A stretch of 64,000 bases of DNA from Paenibacillus pinisoli. Lineage in GTDB: Bacteria; Bacillota; Bacilli; Paenibacillales; Paenibacillaceae. How positions within the stretch are numbered: the stretch's first letter is position 1; each line of letters begins with the position of its first letter. This document shows positions 17,779 through 25,734 of this stretch, in pieces. The translations under genes were made by a program, and so were the position numbers. The notes beneath the pieces are model-generated. The model was not told the DNA's origin. It did no database searches and worked only from the letters and a program-made list of their open reading frames with translations. The stretch is taken from assembly GCF_003605435.1 (NCBI RefSeq), contig NZ_QXQB01000003.1, positions 124,001 to 188,000 of the forward strand, read 5' to 3'.

Positions 17779-18255
17779 TTACACTTGCAGCAATGCGAGA
17801 TGAATCTTGATGACAACCTTGCGAATGCGGGATGGAGCGTCTTCAGTCAGACAAGGGCGATGCAGATCCTCCGGGAACAGCACAGCCAGCATACCGGGCG
17901 TCAGCTTCACCAGGGACTCATTCGCAAGCTCTCCGTACAGCGCATAGTCCTGCTCCGGATCGTAGGCTTGCACAGGGCTTGCGGCACCGTCATCCTGCAT
18001 CCAGCCGATCGTCTCCTCGCCTTCCAGCAAGTAGTGCACGTCGATATACGACTGATGCCGTTCTGCGGGCTGCTCGCTGGCAGCCTTCGTCGACAGCGTC
18101 ATAATCCGCGCATACATCTCCTCGCCTTGGATAGGATGCTTCCCGTCCTCCATCGCGGAGAAATCCGCAGCAGACAAGTATTCAAGCGCCTGCGCGATAG
18201 CCGGATGAGCCAGCTTGCGCTCCCAGCATCCATGCTTCAAAGAGCCGACGATCAT
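17779..18255 (-). CDS. YhcH/YjgK/YiaL (DUF386) family protein, NanQ-like
   Basis: 158 residues, complete for the family, with the signature RHQSYIDVHYLLEGEE and HRP near the C-terminus, a cupin-like metal-binding beta barrel. Members in sialic-acid operons (E. coli NanQ/YhcH) promote opening or anomerisation of the sugar so the lyase can act. First gene of the structural operon here. Start has a perfect AGGAGGT ribosome site; a promoter region with repeated TTCAC boxes lies directly upstream. Confidence 0.92.
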   Translation of the reverse strand: MIVGSLKHGCWERKLAHPAIAQALEYLSAADFSAMEDGKHPIQGEEMYARIMTLSTKAASEQPAERHQSYIDVHYLLEGEETIGWMQDDGAASPVQAYDPEQDYALYGELANESLVKLTPGMLAVLFPEDLHRPCLTEDAPSRIRKVVIKIHLALLQV

Positions 18256-18320
18256 GTGCTTACCTCCTGTTGCTTGTGGAATGGCCCTCCATGCCTTTGC
18301 CGGCGATGGGCCGTGAGATC

Positions 18321-18326
18321 AGTATA
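18321..18326 (-). promoter_or_regulatory. -10 element of the sialic-acid operon
   Basis: Read on the minus strand this is TATACT, 66 bases upstream of the YhcH start. No good -35 is visible, which fits activator dependence. Confidence 0.4.
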
Positions 18327-18370
18327 GATCGCTGCCGAGCGGTGGAACATGAACGCATTTTCGCGATTTG

Positions 18371-18440
18371 TTCACGATCTTTGTCTCTTTATCCGAATGT
18401 TCACAATATTCCGCCTCCACCCCGCCAGCATTCACGATTT
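18371..18440 (-). promoter_or_regulatory. Three direct repeats, candidate YesN-type activator sites
   Basis: TTCACGATCT (18371), TTCACAATAT (18400) and TTCACGATTT (18431) share TTCACRATNT and are spaced 29 and 31 bases, about three helical turns. They lie upstream of the presumed -10, where an AraC-type activator would bind; the third overlaps the stop codon of the response-regulator gene. Confidence 0.45.
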
Positions 18441-19655
18441 TTGGATAGACGCCCGGCCCCTGCTCTGATCAGTGCGGTATTTCTGCGGGCTGACCCCTTT
18501 AATCTTCTTGAAAATCCGGCCGAAATAATTGCTGTTCTCATAGCCTACCCGCTCCGAAATCAGATAGCTCGGCAAATCCGTCGCCGTCAGGAAAGAGGCT
18601 GCCTTCTCCACCCGCAGCTGGTTAATCCAATCGACGAAGCCTATTCCCGTCTCCCGCTTGAACACCGTGCTCAGATAAGCCTCGCTCATGCAGATCCGCT
18701 CGGCGGCATCTCTTAGCGTCACTTGTTCCGCATAGTGCTCCTCCAGATAGCGAAGCAGCGTCCGAATGTCCTCGCGTATCGCCTCCTTTTGCCGGGGGAT
18801 CCCTTCCTCCAAAGCATCAAGCAGCTCCGCGTACAGGCGCTTGGCATCCCTCCATCCGTTCATAGGCGCGCTAACGCGCGCAGCAGCCTCAATGCCGAGC
18901 AAGCTCCCTGACGCATTCAACAAGCTGCCCAGCCTCGCATCCATACCCGCTAGCTCATCTTCATCCGGCTTCAGCAGTGCGGCGAAGTCCCGGTCGCTGA
19001 TCTGAACCGGCTCTCCTTCTATCAAGCCTTTCAATTCCGCCTCGATCATATGCTTCATCAGCCCTGCCGCCGAGTGATGCGGCACGCCTTCCCGAATTTG
19101 GACAATGCGCACCGCCATCAGGATCGCTCCCTGGTTCAGCGGCGAAGCAGTTGCTTCTGGCGGAAGACCGTTGCCGTCATACGCCAAGACGCTCCCCAGC
19201 CAAGACGCTGCTTCTGGCTGAGCTGTACTCTGTTGATTCGGGATAGAAGGTGACAGCTCAGGCAATATCCCCCGCTCCTGCAGCTTGCCCGATGTCGCGA
19301 TCAGCAGACCCAGCAGCTCTTCCGGCCGAAGAGAGGTTTTGAGCAAATAATCTTCTACGCCCAGCTTCATCGCTTTCCGCACATAATCGTATTCATTATG
19401 GCTGCTGAGCACGATGATGAGCGTGTCCGGATAGCGGCGCCGCACCGCTTCAATCAGCTCAATGCCGTTCATATTCGGCATGACAATGTCTGTGAGCAAA
19501 ATATCCGGCGGCCCATCCTCCATCAGCTCCAGCGCCTTCGCTCCGTCCGGAGCATCCCCCATAAATTGAAAGCCGTGCGCCTCCCATTCGATAAGCGACT
19601 TGATGCCCAGCCTTACCAGCATCTCGTCATCCACCAGCATCACTTTAACTGCCAT
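18432..19655 (-). CDS. YesN-type response regulator of the sialic-acid locus
   Basis: 407 residues. Receiver domain with VDDE, Asp56 in TDIVMP and a Lys-containing YLLKTS; a shortened linker; C-terminal AraC domain with a first HTH near AERICMSEAYLSTVF and a second ending YENSNYFGRIFKKIKGVSPQKYR (in two blocks). Start is the ATG behind GAGGAG; it overlaps the end of the kinase gene by 11 bases. Read in the same direction as the sialic-acid genes 175 bases downstream, which it probably activates. Confidence 0.92.
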   Translation of the reverse strand: MAVKVMLVDDEMLVRLGIKSLIEWEAHGFQFMGDAPDGAKALELMEDGPPDILLTDIVMPNMNGIELIEAVRRRYPDTLIIVLSSHNEYDYVRKAMKLGVEDYLLKTSLRPEELLGLLIATSGKLQERGILPELSPSIPNQQSTAQPEAASWLGSVLAYDGNGLPPEATASPLNQGAILMAVRIVQIREGVPHHSAAGLMKHMIEAELKGLIEGEPVQISDRDFAALLKPDEDELAGMDARLGSLLNASGSLLGIEAAARVSAPMNGWRDAKRLYAELLDALEEGIPRQKEAIREDIRTLLRYLEEHYAEQVTLRDAAERICMSEAYLSTVFKRETGIGFVDWINQLRVEKAASFLTATDLPSYLISERVGYENSNYFGRIFKKIKGVSPQKYRTDQSRGRASIQKS

Positions 19656-21432
19656 GAGCCCTGCTCCTCTCCGCTTTTCTGACTGGCAATACATACGTTA
19701 CGATGGTCCCTTCTCCCAAGCTGCTGCTGATGGAAAGTCCGGCTCCTTCCCCGTATTGAAGCTGGAGCCTGTCATGCACGTTTTTGACCCCGATCCGCTC
19801 CGGCGGCGGCTCGCCTGCATCTGCGGACAGCCGCCCTTGCAGCTCCGCCAATCGGTCCTTTGGAATTCCAGCGCCATTGTCTGCAACCGTGAGCACGAAC
19901 AGCTCATGTTCGATACGCGCCTGAATGCGGATCACCCCAGTTCCCGCTATCCCTTCAATGCCGTGAACCAGACTATTCTCGATAATGGGCTGCAGCATTA
20001 TCCGCACGACCTCCTGATCCATAAGCTCCTCCGGAATGTCCAGCTCCATCGCCAGCTTGTCGTGGAACTTCATCTTCATCAGCCCGATATAATTGTCGAT
20101 ATAAGCGATCTCTTCCCGCAGCGGAATAAGATTTCCCTTACGGCCGATGCTCCCTTCCAGAATGCCGCCTAAATTCGAAAGCATATCCCCCACATCGCGG
20201 TTGTCCCGGAGATAAGCCATCCATTTGATATTGTTCAGCGTGTTCAGAATAAAGTGAGGATTGATCTGCGCCTGAAGCGCCTGGAACCGCATCTCTTCCT
20301 TCTGCTCGTATTCGTCCTTGACCCGAAGCAGCAGCCCGCGTATCTCCTTGACCATGTTGTTGTATGTGCTGATCAGCGATGATATTTCTTCAGGCCCGCC
20401 GACGGCGATAGCGGAATAAAATTGCTTCTCCTCCAGCTCCGCCATACGCTTCTTAAGCAGCTTGAGCGGCCTGGTAATGCTATAGGAAATCGACAGCGTA
20501 ATGATCGTGAACAGAATAAAAATAAATCCGATGATTTCAATATTGGCCTGCCTGATGTCAAAAATTTCTTTGAATACGGTATCATAAGAAACGACCTGAA
20601 CGATCTTCCAGCCGTTCAACTGGACGGTATCATAATTAAGAATCCATTTGCCCTCATCCGTCTCCATAATCCGTTGTCCCTGCGCCTGTCCCTTCAGCTC
20701 CTCATAATGAATCTCCGCCGGAAGCGGCTTGCCGATTCGATCCTTGGACGGGCTGGATACAACGATGCCTTCGTTGTTCACAAGATAGGCCTGTCCTTCT
20801 AGCCCGTTCAGATAAGGCCGGATATCCTCCTCCGCCACGCTGAAGGCGATCATGCCGATATTGCGTGTCGTCTGCAGATCCGTCACCGTTCGGGCGAGCG
20901 TAATGATCGGCTTGCGGTCTGCATAAAGCATCTCCTTATCGTTGAACATCCAGCGCAATTGATAAGGCCGCTCCATCATCTCGCCATACCAGCCGGCATT
21001 CACATATTGTGCAAGCAGCGTATGCACGATATAGCTGGTGCTCAGCCAATTGCCCTGCCGATCGAACACCGTCACATACGTATTCGTAAAGTAAGAGCTG
21101 AACAGCCGGTTCAGCACCTCGTCATTCAGCCTTAGCTTCTCGTAGCCGGACATCGAATCCGGATTTTTCAGCAGCTCGGTCATCTCCGGATTGATGGTGA
21201 TCTCGACGGAGGACTTCAGCATGTCTTCAAAAAACAGCCCGATGTTCAAATTGACCAGAAACAGCGCATCCTGAGCCGCGCGTCCGATCTTTCGCTCAAT
21301 CACGCTCTCCAGCGGTTTATCCATGAAATAAAAGGTCAGCATGACCGGAATGATGAGAAATGCCAGGATGGAGAAAAAAATCTTGTTGCGAATGGAGTTG
21401 AATTTGCCTAGCCTGTCGCGAAGCCTGCTCAT
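19645..21432 (-). CDS. YesM-type sensor histidine kinase of the sialic-acid locus
   Basis: 595 residues from the ATG behind GGAGG (longer in-frame start lacks a ribosome site). Membrane segments at about 17-37 and 297-317 enclose a dCache-like sensor; HAMP, QINPHF with His393, and a GHKL ATPase (DNGAGIP) follow. Likely senses sialic acid or the loaded binding protein and phosphorylates the overlapping response regulator; ligand inferred from context only. Confidence 0.92.
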   Translation of the reverse strand: MSRLRDRLGKFNSIRNKIFFSILAFLIIPVMLTFYFMDKPLESVIERKIGRAAQDALFLVNLNIGLFFEDMLKSSVEITINPEMTELLKNPDSMSGYEKLRLNDEVLNRLFSSYFTNTYVTVFDRQGNWLSTSYIVHTLLAQYVNAGWYGEMMERPYQLRWMFNDKEMLYADRKPIITLARTVTDLQTTRNIGMIAFSVAEEDIRPYLNGLEGQAYLVNNEGIVVSSPSKDRIGKPLPAEIHYEELKGQAQGQRIMETDEGKWILNYDTVQLNGWKIVQVVSYDTVFKEIFDIRQANIEIIGFIFILFTIITLSISYSITRPLKLLKKRMAELEEKQFYSAIAVGGPEEISSLISTYNNMVKEIRGLLLRVKDEYEQKEEMRFQALQAQINPHFILNTLNNIKWMAYLRDNRDVGDMLSNLGGILEGSIGRKGNLIPLREEIAYIDNYIGLMKMKFHDKLAMELDIPEELMDQEVVRIMLQPIIENSLVHGIEGIAGTGVIRIQARIEHELFVLTVADNGAGIPKDRLAELQGRLSADAGEPPPERIGVKNVHDRLQLQYGEGAGLSISSSLGEGTIVTYVLPVRKAERSRAHGS

Positions 21433-21683
21433 GCTGTTAGCCTCCCCTGCGGACGAAAGCGCGCCCGTTATCGGATGATCGAGACCAGTGTAACGCAATC
21501 CGCCGCCGGCGATATCGCGCTTTATTGACCTCTTTGGGGCTCATTTTTGACTACTTGCCCGCAAGCCGGAAGACCCTTCCTGAGATGGATATGGGTTCGC
21601 TCCGAAGCTTGAAGAAACCATGCGACAACTATCCTTCGGTCGTATGGAACAGGGCAAATTTGGGGTCCAAGTATGCCGGATGG

Positions 21684-21689
21684 TATAAT
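21684..21689 (+). promoter_or_regulatory. Extended -10 promoter of the phosphoesterase gene
   Basis: Perfect TATAAT with TG one base upstream (extended -10), 28 bases before the start codon. The -35 side (TTGGGG, 19-base spacer) is weak. The remainder of this 285-base divergent gap shows no other clear element. Confidence 0.55.
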
Positions 21690-21717
21690 GGGACTAACAT
21701 CCTACAAGGAGGGCAAC

Positions 21718-22830
21718 ATGTTTATCGCAATCGGCATTGTTTTTCTGTTGGTTTACGGACTTATTGTGTTCTACATAGGCTGGAGCGGCTGGTCCTGGAT
21801 GCGGCCGTCCGTATCCAGAAGATTCCGCCTGCTCTACATCGCTGTACTGGTCTTTCTTGCTGTATCCTTCATTCTGGCCAGAGTATTCGCCGGCTCGGCC
21901 ATTCTGAACGTCATCGGCTCCTATTGGCTCGCCATCTTCAGCCTGCTTGTCCTGATGCTTCCTATTGTTCATCTGATCGTATGGCTGACAAGGCTCACCT
22001 CCTTGCCTCGCCATCATGTGCAGAAGTGGGCTGGCGTCATTACACTTACAGCGCTGGTCCTGCTTATTGGCTACGGCAGCTACAATGCGTATACGCCGAC
22101 CGTTCGCTCCTACGAGATCAGCATCGACAAGCCGGGTCCCGCAAGCGGCGAACTGACAATCGCAATGGCTTCGGATATGCACTTCGGCTATTTGTCCGGC
22201 AAGAATCACGCTATCCGGCTAGTCGAAGAAATCAATGCGCTTCAGCCGGACATCGTGCTGTTCCCCGGGGACATTATCGATGACGATATCGTTCCGTATA
22301 AGGAGAAGGGAATCGGCGAGATTCTGGCCGGGATCAAAGCGCCGTATGGCGTCTATGCCTCGCTCGGCAATCACGACCGCTTCAACGGCGAGATGCAGGA
22401 GCTGATCGATCTTCTAGAGGAAAGCGGCATGACGGTGCTGTATGACGAATCCGTGGAAATCGAGGATTGGCTGACGCTGATCGGGCGCAAGGACCACAGC
22501 GACAAGAACCGTGCAGAGCTCGCTGAGCTGACTGAAGGCATCAATTCTGCGAATGCCCTGATGATGCTGGACCATCAGCCGCTTGGGTTCGATATCGCGC
22601 AGCAGCAAGGCATCGACTTGGTCGTCTCCGGCCACACCCATCGCGGCCAGATCGCGCCTGCGCATCTGGTTACCCAGCGTTTATTCGAAAATGACTGGGG
22701 CTACCTGCAAAAGGATCAGCTCCATACGATCGTCTCCTCCGGCTTCGGCTTCTGGGGACCGCCGATTCGGATCGGATCGCAAGCGGAAGTTGTTCTTATT
22801 CAAGCTACTTTCTCGAACAAGGCGGATTAG
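21718..22830 (+). CDS. Membrane-anchored metallophosphoesterase
   Basis: 370 residues. Four predicted membrane segments in the first 145 residues, then a calcineurin-like metallophosphoesterase domain with its metal-site blocks in order: SDMHFG, PGDIIDDD, GNHDR, SGHTHRGQ. Similar in layout to the YkuE/YaeI group. Start at the ATG behind AAGGAGGG. Substrate unknown; single-gene unit with its own promoter and terminator. The catalytic domain probably lies outside the membrane, but topology is not certain. Confidence 0.9.
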   Translation: MFIAIGIVFLLVYGLIVFYIGWSGWSWMRPSVSRRFRLLYIAVLVFLAVSFILARVFAGSAILNVIGSYWLAIFSLLVLMLPIVHLIVWLTRLTSLPRHHVQKWAGVITLTALVLLIGYGSYNAYTPTVRSYEISIDKPGPASGELTIAMASDMHFGYLSGKNHAIRLVEEINALQPDIVLFPGDIIDDDIVPYKEKGIGEILAGIKAPYGVYASLGNHDRFNGEMQELIDLLEESGMTVLYDESVEIEDWLTLIGRKDHSDKNRAELAELTEGINSANALMMLDHQPLGFDIAQQQGIDLVVSGHTHRGQIAPAHLVTQRLFENDWGYLQKDQLHTIVSSGFGFWGPPIRIGSQAEVVLIQATFSNKAD

Positions 22831-22843
22831 CGCCTGCCATGTG

Positions 22844-22875
22844 AACGGGATGCCCCTCAAGCGGGGCATCCCGTT
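22844..22875 (+). terminator. Terminator of the phosphoesterase gene
   Basis: AACGGGATGCCCC pairs exactly with GGGGCATCCCGTT, loop of 6 bases, followed by TTGTATTT. Confidence 0.85.
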
Positions 22876-22909
22876 TGTATTTCTACAGACAAGTGGTGTG
22901 AGGAAAACA

Positions 22910-22939
22910 TTGACAGCCTCCATTTATGTAAAGTATACT
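22910..22939 (+). promoter_or_regulatory. Promoter of the XRE regulator/membrane protein pair
   Basis: Consensus -35 TTGACA (22910-22915) and -10 TATACT (22934-22939), 18-base spacer. The -10 lies inside the first of two palindromic operators. Confidence 0.75.
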
Positions 22940-22959
22940 TTACGTAAAGTTAGCTTTAC
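22928..22959. promoter_or_regulatory. Twin palindromic operators
   Basis: Two directly abutting 16-bp sites of the form GTAAAG-N4-CTTTAC, at 22928-22943 (perfect palindrome, centre TATA) and 22944-22959 (centre TTAG). They cover the -10 and start region, so binding should block transcription. The XRE protein encoded next is the likely ligand, giving autorepression. Confidence 0.75.
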
Positions 22960-22990
22960 ATTATGATTGCCGCATTTGGAGGGGGTCCGC

Positions 22991-23197
22991 ATTAAAAATC
23001 ATATCCGGGCATTGCGCAACGAGCATGGCATGACGCAAGAGCAGCTGGGGGAGATTATCGGCGTCTCCCGGCAATCGGTCATCGCGATCGAGACCATGAA
23101 ATACAATCCGTCGCTGGAGCTCGCTTTCCGAATCGCCAAGGCTTTCCGCATGCAAATCGAGGATGTATTCGTATTTGAAGAAAAGGAGGAGAAGTAG
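22991..23197 (+). CDS. Small XRE (Cro/CI-type) transcriptional regulator, possible ATT start
   Basis: 68 residues with an HTH of the type RALRNEHGMTQEQLGEIIGVSRQSVIAIE, then YNPSLELAFRIAKAF and an acidic tail (VFEEKEEK). Relatives normally begin M-K-N directly before the first helix; here that Met position is ATT, 8 bases after GGAGG. Alternative TTG codons at 22967 and 22976 lack a ribosome site, the second overlapping it. Either a rare ATT start or a changed base is implied. The stop abuts the next ATG, so it is co-translated with a membrane protein, a common regulator/membrane pair in Firmicutes. Confidence 0.85.
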   Translation: MKNHIRALRNEHGMTQEQLGEIIGVSRQSVIAIETMKYNPSLELAFRIAKAFRMQIEDVFVFEEKEEK

Positions 23198-23695
23198 ATG
23201 GTATACCTAGGCATATATGGCGGACTCTTGTTCGGGATTGCAGGCTGGTACTTCGGCAGGCGCGCCGCAGCCAAAAATAACGGTCTGGATGAGATGCTGG
23301 CTTATATGACAGCCAAGTCCCGCTCGATCTCATGGTACTTTACAATTGCAGCGATCTATGTGCTGCTGTCTCTGGAAGTATTCGGCCTGTCCGTCGGCAC
23401 GATTCCGGCGCTGGCGATTCTGCTGTTTGTTCTTCTGGGCAGCTGGGGGCTGTCGTTTTTCATCCTTCAGGCCCGTATGACGGCTGATCCCGACGACGAC
23501 ACCGGCAAAGGAAAGCTTCAGCTCGTAATCAGCATTACAATCGGCGCATCCATGCTGATCCTGTTCGCCATTATCTCCGCTCTAACCGGCGAATGGCGCT
23601 TCCTGCTTGCCGCTATCCCTCCCGTCATGTTGAACGTGCTTATTATGACGTCCCTCAGAAAGAAACAAGCGGACAGCGGAAAAAAGGCGGGGTGA
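23198..23695 (+). CDS. Small membrane protein paired with XRE regulator
   Basis: 165 residues, about five hydrophobic segments: one at 1-18, two between 45 and 95, two between 105 and 150, with an acidic turn DPDDDTGKGK between the pairs. I do not recognise a named function. Starts immediately after the regulator stop codon with ribosome site AAGGAGGAG inside the regulator gene. Presumably the target whose level the regulator controls, but its role is unknown. Confidence 0.8.
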   Translation: MVYLGIYGGLLFGIAGWYFGRRAAAKNNGLDEMLAYMTAKSRSISWYFTIAAIYVLLSLEVFGLSVGTIPALAILLFVLLGSWGLSFFILQARMTADPDDDTGKGKLQLVISITIGASMLILFAIISALTGEWRFLLAAIPPVMLNVLIMTSLRKKQADSGKKAG

Positions 23696-23798
23696 CTGGA
23701 CTCAGCACCCCTGCTAATCAAGCCTCGTTAATGCAGTCAGGCTATTGGATAGGAGGACTGGAGCAGCAGCTCCTGCCGCCGCCATCAGACAGAATATC

Positions 23799-23846
23799 AA
23801 AGGAGCCCTCTATTCCACTTGGTCAGTGGAACGAAGGCTCCTTTTT
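23799..23846. terminator. Bidirectional terminator
   Basis: AAAGGAGCC pairs with GGCTCCTTTTT, with an inner stem TTCCACT/AGTGGAA; it lies between the convergent membrane-protein and FAD-dehydrogenase genes. Confidence 0.8.
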
Positions 23847-23877
23847 CATACGTAAATCATTTAGCTTCCCTGAAGGT

Positions 23878-25533
23878 TTACAGCTCTGCAGCCGCTGCAC
23901 GCCCCGCTGCTCTGCCGGAGAACAGGCAGCCGCCGAGGAATGTTCCCTCCAACGCCCGGTAGCCATGCACGCCGCCGCCGCCAAAGCCGGAAGCCTCTCC
24001 TGCCGCATAGAGTCCTGGAATCGGCTCGCCTGCGGCATTCAGCACACGGCCCGACAGGTCAGTCTGGAGACCGCCCAGCGTCTTGCGGCTGACGATGCTC
24101 AGCCTCACGGCAATGAGCGGCCCGTTCTTCGGGTCCATCAGCTTGTGGGGCTTGGCGGTCCGGATCAGCTTGTCGCCGATATAATGGCGCGCGCCGCGGA
24201 TTGCCGTGACTTGCAAATCCTTCGTAAACGCATGATCCATCTCCCGGTCGCGCGCCACAAGCTGGCGCTCGATTGCTGCGGGGTCAAGCAGGCTGCTGCC
24301 CGCAAGCTTGTTCATTCCATCAACCAACTGCCTGATGCCGCGAGAGATCACAAAATCCTCTCCCTTATCCATAAAGGCCTGCACCGGTCCTGGCGCTCCC
24401 GGCAGCACCCGCGACAGCACCTTGCGGACGCTCTTGCCGGTCAGGTCAGGATTTTGCTCCGAGCCGGACAATGCAAATTCCTTTTCGATAATCTTCTGCG
24501 TCAGGATGAACCAGGAATAATCATAGCCGGTCTTCTGAATCGCCTCCAGCGTGCCAAGCGTATCAAAGCCGGGGAAGTTCGGCGCCGGGAATCGATTGCC
24601 TGCCGCATCCAGCCAGATCGACGAAGGCCCCGGCAAGATGCGAATGCCATGATTGGCCCATATCGGATTCCAGTTCTTCAGTCCCTCCGTATAGTGCCAC
24701 ATCCGGTCCCGGTTGACGACCCGGCCGCCCGCTTCCTCCGTAATCCCGAGCATTCGGCCGTCCACATGCGCCGGAACACCTGACAGCATTCGTGCCGGCG
24801 GTTCGCCCAGCCTGCCCGGCCAGTTACGGCGAACCAGCTCATGATTGCCGCCGATGCCTCCGCTCGTCACAAGCACCGCACCCGCTTCAAGCTCGAACGT
24901 GTCCTCGACTTCGCTAGAGCTGGCTTCACCTCGCGCGGCCTGGCTCGGTACCAGGATGGAACCGCTTGCACCAACAATCGCCCCATCCCGCTGAATCAGC
25001 TGATCGACGCGATGGCGCGGACGGTATTGGATCCGTCCCTCAGCTATGTGCTCACGGACCCGCCGCTCGAACGGAGCTACAATGCCGGGGCCTGTACCCC
25101 ATACGATATGAAAGCGAGGCACCGAGTTGCCATGCCCCTCCGCCAGATAGCCGCCCCGCTCCGCCCAGCCGACGACCGGGAAGAACCGGACGCCCATGCC
25201 ATGCAGCCAAGCCCGCTTTTCACCCGAGGCGAAGTCGACATAGGCCTCCGCCCATAGCCTGCCCCAATAATCTTCATCGTCATCGCGGTCGAAGCCGGCT
25301 GAACCAAGCCAGTCCTGCCAAGCCAATTCCCTGGAGTCTCTGATGCCCAGCCTGCGCTGCTCCGGCGAGTTGACCAGGAACAGCCCTCCAAACGACCACC
25401 AGGCTTGGCCGCCGAGCGAAGCCTCCGGCTCCTGATCCAGCAGCATCACCCTCTTCCCCGCATCGGCAAGCTCCGCCGCCGCCGCAAGTCCCGCAAGCCC
25501 CGCGCCTATTACGATCGCGTCCGATCGATGCAT
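23878..25533 (-). CDS. FAD-binding dehydrogenase (fumarate reductase/KstD-like flavoprotein)
   Basis: 551 residues. Rossmann FAD motif GAGLAGLAAAAELADAGKRV at about residues 10-29 and the C-terminal FAD-contact block PGLYAAGEASGFGGGGVHG, as in the FAD_binding_2 family of KstD/fumarate-reductase-like enzymes. Probably oxidises or reduces a carbon-carbon bond; the substrate is unknown and no redox partner is adjacent. Start chosen at the ATG behind GGAGGGG; an upstream ATG overlaps that ribosome site. Monocistronic. Confidence 0.88.
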   Translation of the reverse strand: MHRSDAIVIGAGLAGLAAAAELADAGKRVMLLDQEPEASLGGQAWWSFGGLFLVNSPEQRRLGIRDSRELAWQDWLGSAGFDRDDDEDYWGRLWAEAYVDFASGEKRAWLHGMGVRFFPVVGWAERGGYLAEGHGNSVPRFHIVWGTGPGIVAPFERRVREHIAEGRIQYRPRHRVDQLIQRDGAIVGASGSILVPSQAARGEASSSEVEDTFELEAGAVLVTSGGIGGNHELVRRNWPGRLGEPPARMLSGVPAHVDGRMLGITEEAGGRVVNRDRMWHYTEGLKNWNPIWANHGIRILPGPSSIWLDAAGNRFPAPNFPGFDTLGTLEAIQKTGYDYSWFILTQKIIEKEFALSGSEQNPDLTGKSVRKVLSRVLPGAPGPVQAFMDKGEDFVISRGIRQLVDGMNKLAGSSLLDPAAIERQLVARDREMDHAFTKDLQVTAIRGARHYIGDKLIRTAKPHKLMDPKNGPLIAVRLSIVSRKTLGGLQTDLSGRVLNAAGEPIPGLYAAGEASGFGGGGVHGYRALEGTFLGGCLFSGRAAGRAAAAEL

Positions 25534-25644
25534 CCTATACCCCTCCATTGACCTGTTTCTTCTATCATCTTATGCGAGGAAGGAAATGACAATAGCTAAT
25601 TTAGGCAGGATGGCGGACAAGAAATATTGCCGCCGGTTAATTGC

Positions 25645-25675
25645 AAAAAAGACGATACCCGCCAGGGCATCGTCT
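25645..25675 (-). terminator. Terminator of the ApgM-like gene
   Basis: On the minus strand AGACGATGCCC, loop of 4 bases, then GGGTATCGTCT followed by a T-run. Confidence 0.85.
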
Positions 25676-25734
25676 CTATTCATTCTCCAGCAAACTGCTA
25701 AATTCATCAGGATCTTCTTTCTCTGATTATCATC

